DNA of 64,000 nt from Actinomadura pelletieri DSM 43383 (GCF_003634705.1 NZ_RBWU01000008.1:124001-188000), one strand, 5' to 3'; counted from the first letter of the stretch, positions 15,842 to 24,880 are shown. Numbers and translations: made by a program. The notes: generated from the sequence alone by a model not told the origin.

Positions 15842-17521
15842 ATGACACCCACCGGAACCTCGATTCTCCGAACCGCGCTGCGCCGCAACGCCGCCCCCAT
15901 GACCTGGGGCACCCTCCTCCTCGGCCTCTACCAGGCGGGCGAGACCGCCTTCCCCATCGCGCTCGGCCTGATCGTCGAACACACGATGCGGGACCGGAGC
16001 CTCGGCGCCCTCGCCCTCTCCATCGCCGCCCTCGGCGTGATCATCACAACGGTCTCGTTCTCGTGGCGGTTCGGCATGCGCATCCTGCAGAAGGCCGGGA
16101 CGACGGAGGCGCACCGCTGGCGGGTCCGGGTCGCGGCCCGCGGACTCCAGCCGGTGGCCCGCGACGTCGACCTCAAGTCCGGTGAAGTGCTGACCATCGC
16201 GACCGAGGACGCCGACCAGACCGCCGACATCATCGAAGTGGTGCCGCTGCTGGTCAGCTCACTCGTCGCCGTCCTGATCGCCACGGTCGCACTGGGTCTG
16301 GCCGACCTCGGCCTCGGCCTGCTCGTGATCGTCGGGACGGTCGGGCTGCTGACGATCCTGAGCGTCCTGTCGAAACGGATCGGCTCGTCCACCCGTGAAC
16401 AACAGGCCCGGGTGGCGCGTGCGGGCGCCAAGGTCACCGACCTGATCACGGGCCTGCGCCCCCTGCACGGCTTCGGCGGCAACCACGCCGCGTTCCGCTC
16501 CTACCGGACGGTCAGCACGGAGGCGAGAAACCAGGCGGTCACCGTCGCGAGGGCGAACGGCGCCTATGCGGGCGCCGCCCTGGCACTGAACGCACTCCTC
16601 GCCGCCGCCGTGACCCTGCTGGCGGGCCACCTCGCGTTCCAGGGCCAGATCACCACCGGAGAACTCGTCATGGCCGTGGGGCTGGCGCAGTTCATCATGG
16701 AACCGTTGAAACTGTTCTCGGAAATGCCGAAGTACATCATGGTGGCCCGCGCGTCCGCCGAACGAATGGCCCTGGTCCTGGCCGCGCCACCGGTGATGAC
16801 GCCGGGCTCGGACCGCCCTGACGCCGACGGCGGCCTGGAGTTGGACGGCGTCCAGTACGGCTCCCTGCACAAACTGAGCTTCCACGTGCCCGCAGGCAAG
16901 TTCACGGCCATCGCCGCCTACCAACCCGGCGCCGCGGCAGACCTCCTGGCGCTCCTCTCCATGAACGTCCCGCCACACGCCTACGAAGGAGCGATACGAG
17001 TCGGCGGACGGGAAACAGCGGACCTGTCGATCGAGGCCCTCCGCGAACACCTGCTGGTGAACCCGTCCCATGCGGAGATCTTCGCGGGCACCCTCCGCAC
17101 CAACATCGACCCTTCCGGCACTGGCCGTCTGGTCGACGAGGCCGTCGAGGCGTCCCTGCTGACCGACGTCGTCGCCCTTCACCGCGAGGGCCTCGACCAC
17201 GCCGTCCGCGACCGCGGCGCGAACCTCTCCGGCGGCCAACGCCAACGCCTCTCCCTGGCCCGCGCCCTGGCCGCCGACCCGGCCGTCCTCGTCCTGCACG
17301 ACCCGACGACCGCGGTCGACGCCGTCACCGAACAACTCATCGCCCGCAACCTGGCCACCCTGCGCCGTGGCCGCACCACAGTCGTCCTCACCAGCAGCCC
17401 GACTCTCCTGGACGCCGCCGACCGCGTGCTCGTCCTGGACGACGGCGCCATCACCACCGAAGGCACCCACCGCATCCTCCTCAACACCAACCCCACCTAC
17501 CGCCAGGCCATAACCCGTTGA
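15842..17521 (+). CDS. ABC exporter-type half transporter with degenerate ATPase (partner subunit)
   Basis: 559 aa, 7 bp after its partner: six membrane helices then an ATPase domain. The canonical signature LSGGQRQRLSLARAL (about 461) is present. Everything else needed for hydrolysis is changed: the Walker A position reads AAYQPGAAADLL without the Lys, Walker B is VLVLHDPTTAVD (His and Asp in place of Asp and Glu), and the H-loop His is Ser (VLTSSPTLL). The changes mirror those of the upstream subunit, so the heterodimer has exactly one complete ATP site. Function in siderophore traffic is inferred from the operon. Confidence 0.88.
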   Translation: MTPTGTSILRTALRRNAAPMTWGTLLLGLYQAGETAFPIALGLIVEHTMRDRSLGALALSIAALGVIITTVSFSWRFGMRILQKAGTTEAHRWRVRVAARGLQPVARDVDLKSGEVLTIATEDADQTADIIEVVPLLVSSLVAVLIATVALGLADLGLGLLVIVGTVGLLTILSVLSKRIGSSTREQQARVARAGAKVTDLITGLRPLHGFGGNHAAFRSYRTVSTEARNQAVTVARANGAYAGAALALNALLAAAVTLLAGHLAFQGQITTGELVMAVGLAQFIMEPLKLFSEMPKYIMVARASAERMALVLAAPPVMTPGSDRPDADGGLELDGVQYGSLHKLSFHVPAGKFTAIAAYQPGAAADLLALLSMNVPPHAYEGAIRVGGRETADLSIEALREHLLVNPSHAEIFAGTLRTNIDPSGTGRLVDEAVEASLLTDVVALHREGLDHAVRDRGANLSGGQRQRLSLARALAADPAVLVLHDPTTAVDAVTEQLIARNLATLRRGRTTVVLTSSPTLLDAADRVLVLDDGAITTEGTHRILLNTNPTYRQAITR

Positions 17522-17608
17522 TCACAGAACGCGGCGCAAGCCAACCTTCCTTGGAGAACGGGCGTCCTATCGAGCAATCGAAGTCTCCTTGCGCGACGGA
17601 GGTCCAGA

Positions 17609-18133
17609 ATGCGCGCATTAATTGGGGGTTCGCTGACGCTCGTCATGTCGGCCGCTTTCGTCGGAGTGCTCGGCACACCCGCTTCGGCCGCGTGTGACAC
17701 CGCCTGGGGGTCGTTACGCAAGGGCACACTGACCGGCGTCGCGAAGGGGCCGTTGGAGCGAGTCCGCACCGGCCGCCACGCCTGCTATGACCGTCTGGTC
17801 CTCGACGTCGCCCAATCGGGCTTCGGCCATCGCGTCCAGTACGTCGACCAGGTCTACATGGTCGCCTCCGGCGAGCGGGTCCCGCTGCGCGGCGGCGCCA
17901 AACTGGAAATCATCGTCCAGTCGCCGGTCGAGTCGGGGTACCCGTCCACCTCACCCGATCTGGCCGACATCTCCGGCTACACCACCTTCCGGCAGGTAGC
18001 GGGCACGGGCGCATTCGAGGGCAAGGCCACGCTCGGCGTAGGCGTCCGGGCCCGCCTCCCATTCCGCGTCTTCACTCTCCCCCGCGACGGCGGCGGCACA
18101 CGCTTCGTCGTCGACGTAGCCCACACCTGGTAG
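17609..18133 (+). CDS. Secreted AMIN-like domain protein, first copy
   Basis: 174 aa, ATG 17609 with GGAGGT 6 bp upstream. A Sec signal peptide ends at ASAAC (about residue 28). The mature part is one beta-rich domain starting CDTAWGS and containing LERVRTGRHACYDRLVLDV, then GVRARLPFRVFTLPRDGGGTRFVVDVAHTW at the end. This is the layout of actinobacterial AMIN-like proteins, thought to act at the cell envelope. Two Cys (about 29 and 58) may form a disulfide. Codon 4 is TTA, the rare leucine codon read by the bldA tRNA in streptomycetes, so translation may be development-dependent. A close paralogue follows at 18449. Confidence 0.75.
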   Translation: MRALIGGSLTLVMSAAFVGVLGTPASAACDTAWGSLRKGTLTGVAKGPLERVRTGRHACYDRLVLDVAQSGFGHRVQYVDQVYMVASGERVPLRGGAKLEIIVQSPVESGYPSTSPDLADISGYTTFRQVAGTGAFEGKATLGVGVRARLPFRVFTLPRDGGGTRFVVDVAHTW

Positions 18134-18448
18134 CTCACCCACGCCCCGACCGCCGCTGGGCGTGATTTCAGATGCCTTCGGTCTCAGCGCTGGTGAGAGC
18201 CGTGTAGATGCGCGAAGGAAGAGGCTGCCCGGTGGTGCTCTGCCAAAGGGCACGCAATGTGTCGATGCCCAGTTGCCGGGTTAGGCCTGATCTCAGCACC
18301 TGCGGCGGCGGATCTCGGTCGCAGGAGACCAAACGGGAAGTTCGGACCGGTCGTGATCGACTTTTTGGGTGCGGGAACGGGCCAACCTTCGGCGGACATG
18401 GGACGTCTCTATAAGCACTTGGTTTGGTTCGCGCGATGGAGGTCCACT
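18134..18448. other. Intergenic region between the two AMIN-like copies
   Basis: 315 bp. The left half carries a decayed minus-strand coding remnant (see 18169-18300). The right end (about 18380-18448) resembles the sequence before the first copy: a GGCCAACCTTC-like stretch and GATGGAGGTCCA around the SD, so the duplication included the upstream region. No clear promoter was identified. Confidence 0.5.
18169..18300 (-). pseudogene. Remnant C-terminal coding fragment, possibly transposase- or regulator-derived
   Basis: On the minus strand an open stretch ends at the TGA at 18171-18169 and reads ...LGIDTLRALWQSTTGQPLP followed by SRIYTALTSAETEGI. It has helical, protein-like composition but no start codon or SD, and is bounded by unrelated sequence. 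I do not recognise the family with certainty. It may be what is left of a mobile gene between the tandem copies, or a chance frame. Confidence 0.25.
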
Positions 18449-18973
18449 ATGCGCGCACTATTCGGGGGTTTGTTGACCCTCGTCCTGTCAATCGCTCTCG
18501 TGGGGGTGCTCGGCACGTCCGCGTCGGCGGCGTGTGACACCCCATGGGGGTCCCAGTCGAAGGGGACCCTGAGCAACTACTCGCAGGGGCCGCTGGAGCG
18601 GGTCCGTACCGGCCGTCAAACGTGTTACGACCGGCTGGTCATTGAGGTGGCCGGGTCGCGCTTCGGCTACCTCGTCGGTTATGTCGACGAGGTTCACCAG
18701 GAGGGTTCGGGCAAGCCGGTGCCGCTGCGCGGCGGTGCCAAGATCCGGATCATCGTCCAGGCGGCCGCGGCGCCCGGGTTCCCGGCCGTCTCGCCCGAGC
18801 TGGCCAATGTCTCCGGGTACAGCACGTTCCGGCAGGTGGCGGGGGCGGCCTCGTTCGAGGGGCAGACGACGATCGGCCTGGGTGTGCGGGCGCGTCTGCC
18901 GTTCCGGGTCCTCACCCTCCCACGTGACGGCGGTGGCACGCGGCTCGTCGTTGACGTGGCCCACGCCTGGTAG
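18449..18973 (+). CDS. Secreted AMIN-like domain protein, second copy
   Basis: 174 aa, the same length as its upstream paralogue and alignable end to end without gaps. It shares MRAL.GG, the signal peptide ending SASAAC, LERVRTGR.TCYDRLV, VPLRGGAK, FRQVAG and the C terminus LPRDGGGTRLVVDVAHAW. ATG 18449 has GGAGGT upstream. Codon 4 is CTA here rather than the TTA of the first copy, so only the first would depend on the rare tRNA. Differences cluster in the middle (SNYSQ, HQEGSGK, AAAAPGF), suggesting diverging ligand contacts. A strong hairpin lies 50 bp downstream. Confidence 0.75.
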   Translation: MRALFGGLLTLVLSIALVGVLGTSASAACDTPWGSQSKGTLSNYSQGPLERVRTGRQTCYDRLVIEVAGSRFGYLVGYVDEVHQEGSGKPVPLRGGAKIRIIVQAAAAPGFPAVSPELANVSGYSTFRQVAGAASFEGQTTIGLGVRARLPFRVLTLPRDGGGTRLVVDVAHAW

Positions 18974-19306
18974 TCCTGTCCGGTGGGTCGCGCGCTTTCG
19001 CGCGGCGGACGACCCGATCCTGGCGGCGGCCCGGTTCTCGTGCCGGGCCGCCGTCAGGCCGTGTGATCAGCCGTAAGAGTGCGGGGCTCGAAATCAAGGT
19101 CCGCTATCGGACAGATCGCCGGTTCACGCTCTCTGGTACCTCTCTGACGTTTGATCTAATTTGAGGTCAGGTCTCCTGCAAAGGACGGATCTCCGTTAAA
19201 GGCGGTCTTCCGCGACGATGAGCGCACGTGTCTCGTCGTCGGCCCCGATGAGAAGGCATATCGGTCCGGTGCGGCCGAGGTTCGGGGGCGGCAGAGAGGT
19301 GATCCT
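18974..19306. other. Intergenic region before the DMFase-like gene
   Basis: 333 bp. It contains a small dyad CGCGCG-CTTT-CGCGCG (18989-19004), the terminator-like hairpin at 19024-19053 and, from about 19080, an AT-richer stretch with TTGATC near 19151 that may hold the promoter of the next gene. Its SD is AGAGAGGTG at about 19293-19300. No gene was seen. Confidence 0.5.
19024..19053 (+). terminator. Strong hairpin downstream of the AMIN-like pair
   Basis: An 11-bp perfect stem (19024-19034 with 19043-19053; core GGCGGCCCGG/CCGGGCCGCC) closes the 8-nt loop TTCTCGTG. There is no T-run, which is usual for GC-rich actinobacterial terminators. Confidence 0.6.
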
Positions 19307-21754
19307 GTGATTGCGCGCACGCGGGTGGGAACGGCCCTGATGGTCGCGGTGTTGGTCGCCGTGATCGGCGCGTCCGGGCCGTTGACCACGGCGGATGGGG
19401 TGGCGGCGACATGGCCCCAGACCCCGCAGGTCGATCCGCCCCCGCTGCCCGCCGATCCCAGGACGCCGCAGGAAGAGCTGGACAGGCTCGGGATCAGCGG
19501 TTACGCGGATCGGATGAGCGTCCGGCCCGGGGAGTCCGTGACGTTCAGGGTGAGCACCAAGAGCCCGGCGTTCCGGGCGACGATGGTGCGGGTGGTGCAC
19601 GGTGACGCCGATCCACGCGGGCCCGGGATCAAAGAACAGGTCGTCGAGTCCGACGTCAACAAGCAGTACCCGGGCCGGTATCAGACGTTGCCGCTGGGGT
19701 CGTACGTGACCGTCCCCGACGATGGTGACCTGCGGCCGGACGGTGATTTCACCATCGCGGCGTGGATCGCGCCGACGACCGTTCCCGGTTCCAAGCTCAA
19801 CCCCATCGCCTTTCAGCGGACGCCGGTCGGCACCGGTGCGGTCCAGGGGATCGTGACGAAGTGGTCGGAGGCGGAGCAGACCGGGTACGGCATGGTCGTG
19901 GATCGGGACGGCGGGCTGGGCCTTCGGCTGGCCGACCGGTCCGGGCGCGTCCACGCGGTGAGCACCGGGGTGAAGATGCAGCCGTGGGCCCCGGCGCTGC
20001 GTGGGGTCGAACCCCGTGGGGTGGTTCGGCCGCAGCACGTGAACTCCTCCGGCTGGTACTTCGCCGCGGTCTCCTACGACGCGGAGTCCGGCAAGGTGCG
20101 CTTGTACCAGCAGCCGCTGTCCGGGCATCCCAACACGTCCGAGGCCGTCGTCACCCGGACGATCGGGGCCCGCGGGTTGAAGAACGCGACCGTCCCGTTG
20201 CTGATGGCCGCCTACCAGGGCGCCGGCGACCGTCCGGCCGGGTTCTACAACGGCAAGATCGATGCTCCGAGGGTGTACGACCGGGCCCTGGACGACCGGG
20301 AGATCCGCGCCCTGCGACGCGGCGGACCGGCCGGTGGGGCGGTGGCGTCCTTCGACTTCTCCAGAAATATGGACACCGACCGCATCGTGGACACCTCGGG
20401 CAACGGACTGCACGGGCGGGCGGTCAACCTGCCGGTCCGGGCCGTCACCGGCCACAACTGGCAGGCCGACGAGCAGGACTTCAAACGGGCGCGCGAGCAG
20501 TACGGCGCCATGTACTTCCACGATGACGACCTGGGCGACGCCGCCTGGAAGCCCAGTTTCTCCTGGCGGGTGCCCGACGACGCCCGCAGTGGCGTGTACG
20601 CGGCCAAACTCGAGGCGGACGGACGCGTCTATCACGCCACCTTCGTGGTGCGTCCGAAGAAACCCGTCTCGAAGGTCGCACTGCTGGTGCCGACGTTCAG
20701 CTACCTGGCCTACGGCGTGACGGGGCCCTTCGTGAACGGGCTGAGCCAGTACTCGCAGCACAGCGACGGCAGCGGAGTGGTCTACTCGTCGAGCCTACGT
20801 CCGATCATCAACATGCGTCCGTACACCACCGGGCCCAAGGGCGAGGGCAGGCCGTGGCAGTTCGAGGCCGACACCCACATCTTCGACTGGCTGGAGTCCA
20901 CCGGCCGCAACGTCGACTACATCACCGACCACGACCTGCACCGGGAGGGCGGGAAGCTGCTGGACGACTACAAGGTCGTCATCACGGGCAGCCATCCGGA
21001 GTACACCTCGGAGCCCATGCTCGACGCTCTCCAGGGCTGGCTGAACGGCGGCGGTCGCCTCATGTACCTGGGCGGGAACGGCTTCTACTGGGTCACGCCG
21101 CTCGATCGCACCGGTACCTACACAGAGGTGCGCCGCCACGACGGTACCGAGGCATGGCAGGGCGCCCCCGGCGAGCACTACCACAGCACCACCGGCGAGT
21201 ACGGCGGCCTGTGGCGGTTCCGTGGACGGCCCCCGCAGCAACTGGTCGGCGTCGGGTTCACCGCTCAGGGGTTCGGGTCCCGGCTGGGCACCGGCATGTA
21301 CAGCCGTCCTGTCGTCCGCTCGCCCGAGAGCCACGACCCTAAGGCCGCGTGGGTCTTCGACGGCGTCAAGTCCACCGGTCCCATCGGCGACTTCGAGTCC
21401 CTGCAGAGTCCGGGCGGTCCCATGGGAGAGGAACTCGATCGTGCCGACTACGCCCTCGGGTCCGCCGACAACACGATCGTCCTGGGGACGGGCAGCGGCT
21501 TCGGTGACGAGTATCTGTTCGTGAAAGAGGAGAACAACACCGCCAACCTCATGGAAGGCGGCACCGTCAACTGGCTCGTCCGCGGCGACGTCGCGCTGAC
21601 CCACTACCCCCGAGGAGGCGCGGTCTTCTCGGCCAGTTCCATCTCCTGGGCCGGAAGCCTGTTCTTCAACAAGTACGACAACGACATCGCCACCATCACC
21701 GAGAACGTCCTGGACGCCTTCACCGCCGACGGGCCGCTCCCCGGCACCGGCTGA
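19307..21754 (+). CDS. Secreted protein with LamG-like and DMFase-large-subunit-like domains
   Basis: 815 aa from GTG 19307 (SD AGAGAGGTG). A signal peptide (about 1-35) is followed by a Pro-rich stretch. Around 130-370 lies a LamG/concanavalin-like module (DGDFTIAAWIAPTTVP, GWYFAAVSYDAESGKVRLYQ, DAPRVYDRALDDREI). The C-terminal half matches the large subunit of N,N-dimethylformamidase: SFSWRVPDDARSGVYAAKL, VALLVPTFSYLAYG, HIFDWLESTG, DYKVVITGSHPEY and LMYLGGNGFYWVTP. DMFase uses a mononuclear iron bound by two Tyr and a Glu; Tyr residues occur in the right segments, but I cannot map the triad with confidence. The true substrate is unknown. It is followed by a transporter and a TolB-like gene in the same direction. 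Confidence 0.75.
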   Translation: MIARTRVGTALMVAVLVAVIGASGPLTTADGVAATWPQTPQVDPPPLPADPRTPQEELDRLGISGYADRMSVRPGESVTFRVSTKSPAFRATMVRVVHGDADPRGPGIKEQVVESDVNKQYPGRYQTLPLGSYVTVPDDGDLRPDGDFTIAAWIAPTTVPGSKLNPIAFQRTPVGTGAVQGIVTKWSEAEQTGYGMVVDRDGGLGLRLADRSGRVHAVSTGVKMQPWAPALRGVEPRGVVRPQHVNSSGWYFAAVSYDAESGKVRLYQQPLSGHPNTSEAVVTRTIGARGLKNATVPLLMAAYQGAGDRPAGFYNGKIDAPRVYDRALDDREIRALRRGGPAGGAVASFDFSRNMDTDRIVDTSGNGLHGRAVNLPVRAVTGHNWQADEQDFKRAREQYGAMYFHDDDLGDAAWKPSFSWRVPDDARSGVYAAKLEADGRVYHATFVVRPKKPVSKVALLVPTFSYLAYGVTGPFVNGLSQYSQHSDGSGVVYSSSLRPIINMRPYTTGPKGEGRPWQFEADTHIFDWLESTGRNVDYITDHDLHREGGKLLDDYKVVITGSHPEYTSEPMLDALQGWLNGGGRLMYLGGNGFYWVTPLDRTGTYTEVRRHDGTEAWQGAPGEHYHSTTGEYGGLWRFRGRPPQQLVGVGFTAQGFGSRLGTGMYSRPVVRSPESHDPKAAWVFDGVKSTGPIGDFESLQSPGGPMGEELDRADYALGSADNTIVLGTGSGFGDEYLFVKEENNTANLMEGGTVNWLVRGDVALTHYPRGGAVFSASSISWAGSLFFNKYDNDIATITENVLDAFTADGPLPGTG

Positions 21755-21793
21755 CCGGATCCCCGTCCGTCCGTCGCCGACCTCGGAGGCCAT

Positions 21794-23023
21794 GTGTACG
21801 TATCGGTACGCGGCGTACCGCAAGGTGGGAGATCGACGACCCGGGTGCCCCGGGTCGTCGTCGTCCTCGGCCTGGTGAGCCTGATCACCGACGTGTCCAC
21901 CGAGATGGTGACGGCCGTCCTGCCGCTGTTCGCGACCCTCGCCCTGGGCCTCACTCCGCTGGCGTACGGTCTGCTGGACGGTCTCCACCAGGGCGCGACC
22001 GTCCTGGTACGGCTGCTCGGCGGCTTCTTCGCGGACCGGCTGCGACGTCCCAAGCTCGTGGCGGGCACGGGGTACGCCCTCGGGGCCGCCGCCAAGCTGA
22101 TGCTGTTCCCCGCCGGGGGCCCGGCCGCCCTGTCGGCGGCGGTGGCGGTGGACCGTGCGGGCAAGGGCCTGCGGACCGCGCCACGCGACCTGCTCATCGC
22201 CACGGCGGCTCCGCGGGATCGGCTCGGCGGATGCTTCGGCGTGCACCGGGCCCTGGACGCGACCGGTGCGCTGCTCGGCCCCGTCGTCGCGTTCGGACTG
22301 CTCGCGCTCGCACCGGGCGACTTCGACATGGTCTTCGTCGTGTCGTTCTGCGTCGCCGTTCTCGGTGTGCTGCTGTTCGTCCACCGCGTCCCGGAGCACC
22401 GTGCGGAACGTCCGGCCGGGCCCGGCGGCTCGCGACCGATCTCGGTTCGCGACATCGCGTCCCTCATGCGAATCGGCGGGTTCCGGCGGTTGCTGTGCGC
22501 CGCGGCCCTGTTGTCGGCGACGACGATCGGCGACACCTTTCTCTACCTCGTCCTGCTGCGCAACGAGGCGGTCACGACCCGCTGGTTCCCCCTGTTGTTC
22601 GTCGGCACGAGCCTGGTCTATCTTTCCCTGGCCGTGCCGCTCGGCCGCATCTCCGACCGCTGTGGCAGGAACCGCGTCTTCACCATCGGATACGGGTTGC
22701 TGCTGTGCGCGTATCTCACGGCGATGCTCATCGACGGGACGACGGGGGCCGCGCTCACCCTGGTGTTCCTCGGCGCCTACTACGCGGCGACCGAGGGCGT
22801 GCTTTCCGCTGCCGCCGCGCCGCTGCCGCCCGCCGAACTGAGAGCGACCGGGATCTCCGTCGTCCAGGCGGCGGTGGCGGGTGGACGAGCCCTCGGCGCG
22901 GTGACGTTCGGCGCGATCTGGACGGCCGCCGAGAGCGACACCGCCGTGCTGGCCTTCGCCGCCGCGCTCACGGTCGCCCTGCTCGCGGCCGTACCGATGA
23001 TCACACGGAAGGAGGCTCGATGA
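21794..23023 (+). CDS. MFS transporter
   Basis: 409 aa from GTG 21794 with GGAGG 4 bp before it. Twelve hydrophobic helices can be traced. The loop between helices 2 and 3 has the MFS signature form (GGFFADRLRRPKLV), and the matching half-repeat is LGRISDRCGRNRVF. VDRAGKGLRTAPRDLLIA is the motif of a subgroup in which RxGKGxRxxPRD follows helix 4. Substrate unknown. Its position between a secreted amidohydrolase-like protein and a TolB-like lipoprotein-type protein suggests uptake or efflux of a compound handled by that set. Confidence 0.85.
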   Translation: MYVSVRGVPQGGRSTTRVPRVVVVLGLVSLITDVSTEMVTAVLPLFATLALGLTPLAYGLLDGLHQGATVLVRLLGGFFADRLRRPKLVAGTGYALGAAAKLMLFPAGGPAALSAAVAVDRAGKGLRTAPRDLLIATAAPRDRLGGCFGVHRALDATGALLGPVVAFGLLALAPGDFDMVFVVSFCVAVLGVLLFVHRVPEHRAERPAGPGGSRPISVRDIASLMRIGGFRRLLCAAALLSATTIGDTFLYLVLLRNEAVTTRWFPLLFVGTSLVYLSLAVPLGRISDRCGRNRVFTIGYGLLLCAYLTAMLIDGTTGAALTLVFLGAYYAATEGVLSAAAAPLPPAELRATGISVVQAAVAGGRALGAVTFGAIWTAAESDTAVLAFAAALTVALLAAVPMITRKEAR

Positions 23024-24039
23024 TCCGGCACGGCGCCAGAGACGGCAGGATCATGATGGCGATCGCGATCCTGGTGACGGCCGTGGCCGCGGGCTGTGTC
23101 GCGTCCTCGGTGCTGCGCGCCCGCGCGACCGGCGGGGACGGCTCGGCGGAGCTGCCCGACGGTCGCCAGATCGTGTTCCGGTCGCTCCGCCCCGGGCCCG
23201 CCTTCGGCCACATCGCCGCGGTTCCGGCCGCCGAACCGCGCGGCGAGCGCGTCGTCCTCCCGACCCGCTGCGAACGGACCGCCGCCTCGGCGGCCGGGGG
23301 CCTGTGCCTGCGGCAGACGCGCAACCCGGTCCGGCTGTTCACCGCGTCCCTGATGGACGACCGGCTCCGCCCCGGGAAGGAGACGCCGCTCAACGGGATC
23401 CCGAGCCGTGCCCGGATCTCCGAGGACGGCCGCTACTACGCCACGACGGCCTTCGTGACGGGACACTCCTACCTGTCGGACGGCTTCTCCACCGAGACCG
23501 TCATCGGTCGGATCGGTGGCGACCCGGTCGGCAACATCGAGCAGTTCACCTTCATGCTGAACGGGCAGCCGAACGGGAACGTGGACCGCAACGTGTGGGG
23601 TGTGACGTTCGTCCCCGGAGGGCAACGGTTCTTCGCGACCGTCGCCACGCAGAACCGCAGATACCTCGTCGAGGGCGACATCGGACGGCGCACCCTCACC
23701 GCTCTGCGCGAGAACGTCGAGTGCCCGTCCCTGTCCCCGAACGGTCAGCGCCTGGTCTACAAGAAGCGGACCGGGTCCAACTCCGACGTCTGGCGTTTCC
23801 ACACCCTCGACCTGGCGACCGGCGTCGAGGCCCCGCTCGCGGAGACCCGCAGTGTGGACGACCAGGCGGCGTGGCTCGACGACGACCACGTGATGTACGG
23901 GGTGCCCAAGGGCGGCGCGGGTGGCCGCAACGCCGACGTGTGGGTCGTTGCGTTGCGCGGCGGCGCTCCCCGCATCCTGATTCCCGACGCCGACTCGCCC
24001 ACCGTCCGAACCCCGTCCCCGGCCCGCCTGGCGCCCTGA
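23020..24039 (+). CDS. TolB-like beta-propeller protein, membrane-anchored or lipoprotein
   Basis: 339 aa, ATG 23020 overlapping the MFS stop (ATGA). The N terminus has one hydrophobic segment (MMAIAILVTAVAAGCVASS) that could be a signal anchor or, with AAGC, a lipobox. The rest shows repeated propeller strands of TolB type: IPSRARISEDGRYYATTAFV, WGVTFVPGGQRFFATVAT, CPSLSPNGQRLVYKKRTGSN and DDQAAWLDDDHVMYGVP, each with the SPDG-like turn. Likely outside the membrane, it may bind the DMFase-like protein or the transporter. It converges on the VOC gene with a 9-bp gap. Confidence 0.7.
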   Translation: MIRHGARDGRIMMAIAILVTAVAAGCVASSVLRARATGGDGSAELPDGRQIVFRSLRPGPAFGHIAAVPAAEPRGERVVLPTRCERTAASAAGGLCLRQTRNPVRLFTASLMDDRLRPGKETPLNGIPSRARISEDGRYYATTAFVTGHSYLSDGFSTETVIGRIGGDPVGNIEQFTFMLNGQPNGNVDRNVWGVTFVPGGQRFFATVATQNRRYLVEGDIGRRTLTALRENVECPSLSPNGQRLVYKKRTGSNSDVWRFHTLDLATGVEAPLAETRSVDDQAAWLDDDHVMYGVPKGGAGGRNADVWVVALRGGAPRILIPDADSPTVRTPSPARLAP

Positions 24040-24048
24040 GAATTCGCG

Positions 24049-24786
24049 TCAGCCGCGGCCGAGGACGCAGAACTCGTTGCCCTCCGGGTCGGCCAGGACC
24101 GTCCATGGAACGTCGCCCTGGCCGAGGTCGACGTCGGTGGCGCCCAGGCCCCGCAGCCGGGTCACCTCCGCCTCCTTGCCGTCGATCGGCTGCGGCAACA
24201 GATCGATATGGACGCGTTTCCGCGCCGTTCGCGCGTTGGGCGTGCGGCGCAGTTCCAGGTACGGGCCGACACCGTCGGACGAACGCAGCATCGCCCGATC
24301 GTCGGTCACCTCGTGCAGAGTGCAGTCCAGCGCCTGGTTCCAGAACTCGGCGAGGGCCCGTGGGGCGTCGCATTCGACCACCACCGCGGCGATCTGCCCG
24401 GTGTCCCGGTAGATGTCCCGGGGCTCCAGCACGCGGAACTCGTTGCCTTCCGGGTCGGCCAGGACCGTCCAGGGCACGTCGCCCTGACCCACGTCCAGGG
24501 ACGTCGCGCCGAGATTCTTCAGCCGCGCGACCAGCTCCGCCTGATGGGCCTCGGAGGTGGTGGCGAGCTCGAGATGGACGCGGTACTTCACCGTCTCCGG
24601 GTCCGGGACGGCGACGAAGTCGATGTAGAAGGCGGCGGGATCGGGCCAGGTGAAGCCGGTGGGTTCGACATTGGTCACGCCGGGCGCCTCGCTGGAAACA
24701 CCCCAGCCGAGCGCTTCCGCCCAAAACCGGCCGAGCGCCTCGTCGTCCCGAGCCTTGTAGTTCACCTGAACGAATCGCAGTGACAT
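24049..24786 (-). CDS. Double VOC (glyoxalase/bleomycin-resistance-like) protein
   Basis: 245 aa made of two VOC domains (about 1-125 and 130-245). Each ends with the same signature, GATSLDVGQGDVPWTVLADP and GATDVDLGQGDVPWTVLADP, followed by EGNEFRVL or EGNEFCVL. Each has beta-alpha-beta-beta-beta units with candidate metal ligands (VHLEL and VHIDL His, final Glu of EGNEF). This is an internal gene duplication forming a complete fold in one chain. The ATG at 24786 is used; one 12 bp upstream (MIVGM..) is possible, and neither has a good SD. Substrate unknown. Confidence 0.85.
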   Translation of the reverse strand: MSLRFVQVNYKARDDEALGRFWAEALGWGVSSEAPGVTNVEPTGFTWPDPAAFYIDFVAVPDPETVKYRVHLELATTSEAHQAELVARLKNLGATSLDVGQGDVPWTVLADPEGNEFRVLEPRDIYRDTGQIAAVVVECDAPRALAEFWNQALDCTLHEVTDDRAMLRSSDGVGPYLELRRTPNARTARKRVHIDLLPQPIDGKEAEVTRLRGLGATDVDLGQGDVPWTVLADPEGNEFCVLGRG

Positions 24787-24880
24787 GCCGACGATCATAG
24801 GCCCGCCCACCCGAGAACCCACGCCCGCCAAAACGGTGTAGCGAAAAGCATGGTTCTGGACGACTGTTCTTTGCGGCGAT

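Noticed and set aside
14062-17521. A siderophore biosynthesis cluster
   Set aside because: No NRPS, NIS synthetase or hydroxamate genes were found; only uptake and ABC transport genes are present.
18208-18414. Plus-strand small ORF of 68 codons between the AMIN-like copies
   Set aside because: No SD and no recognisable sequence, and it overlaps a better minus-strand remnant; treated as chance.
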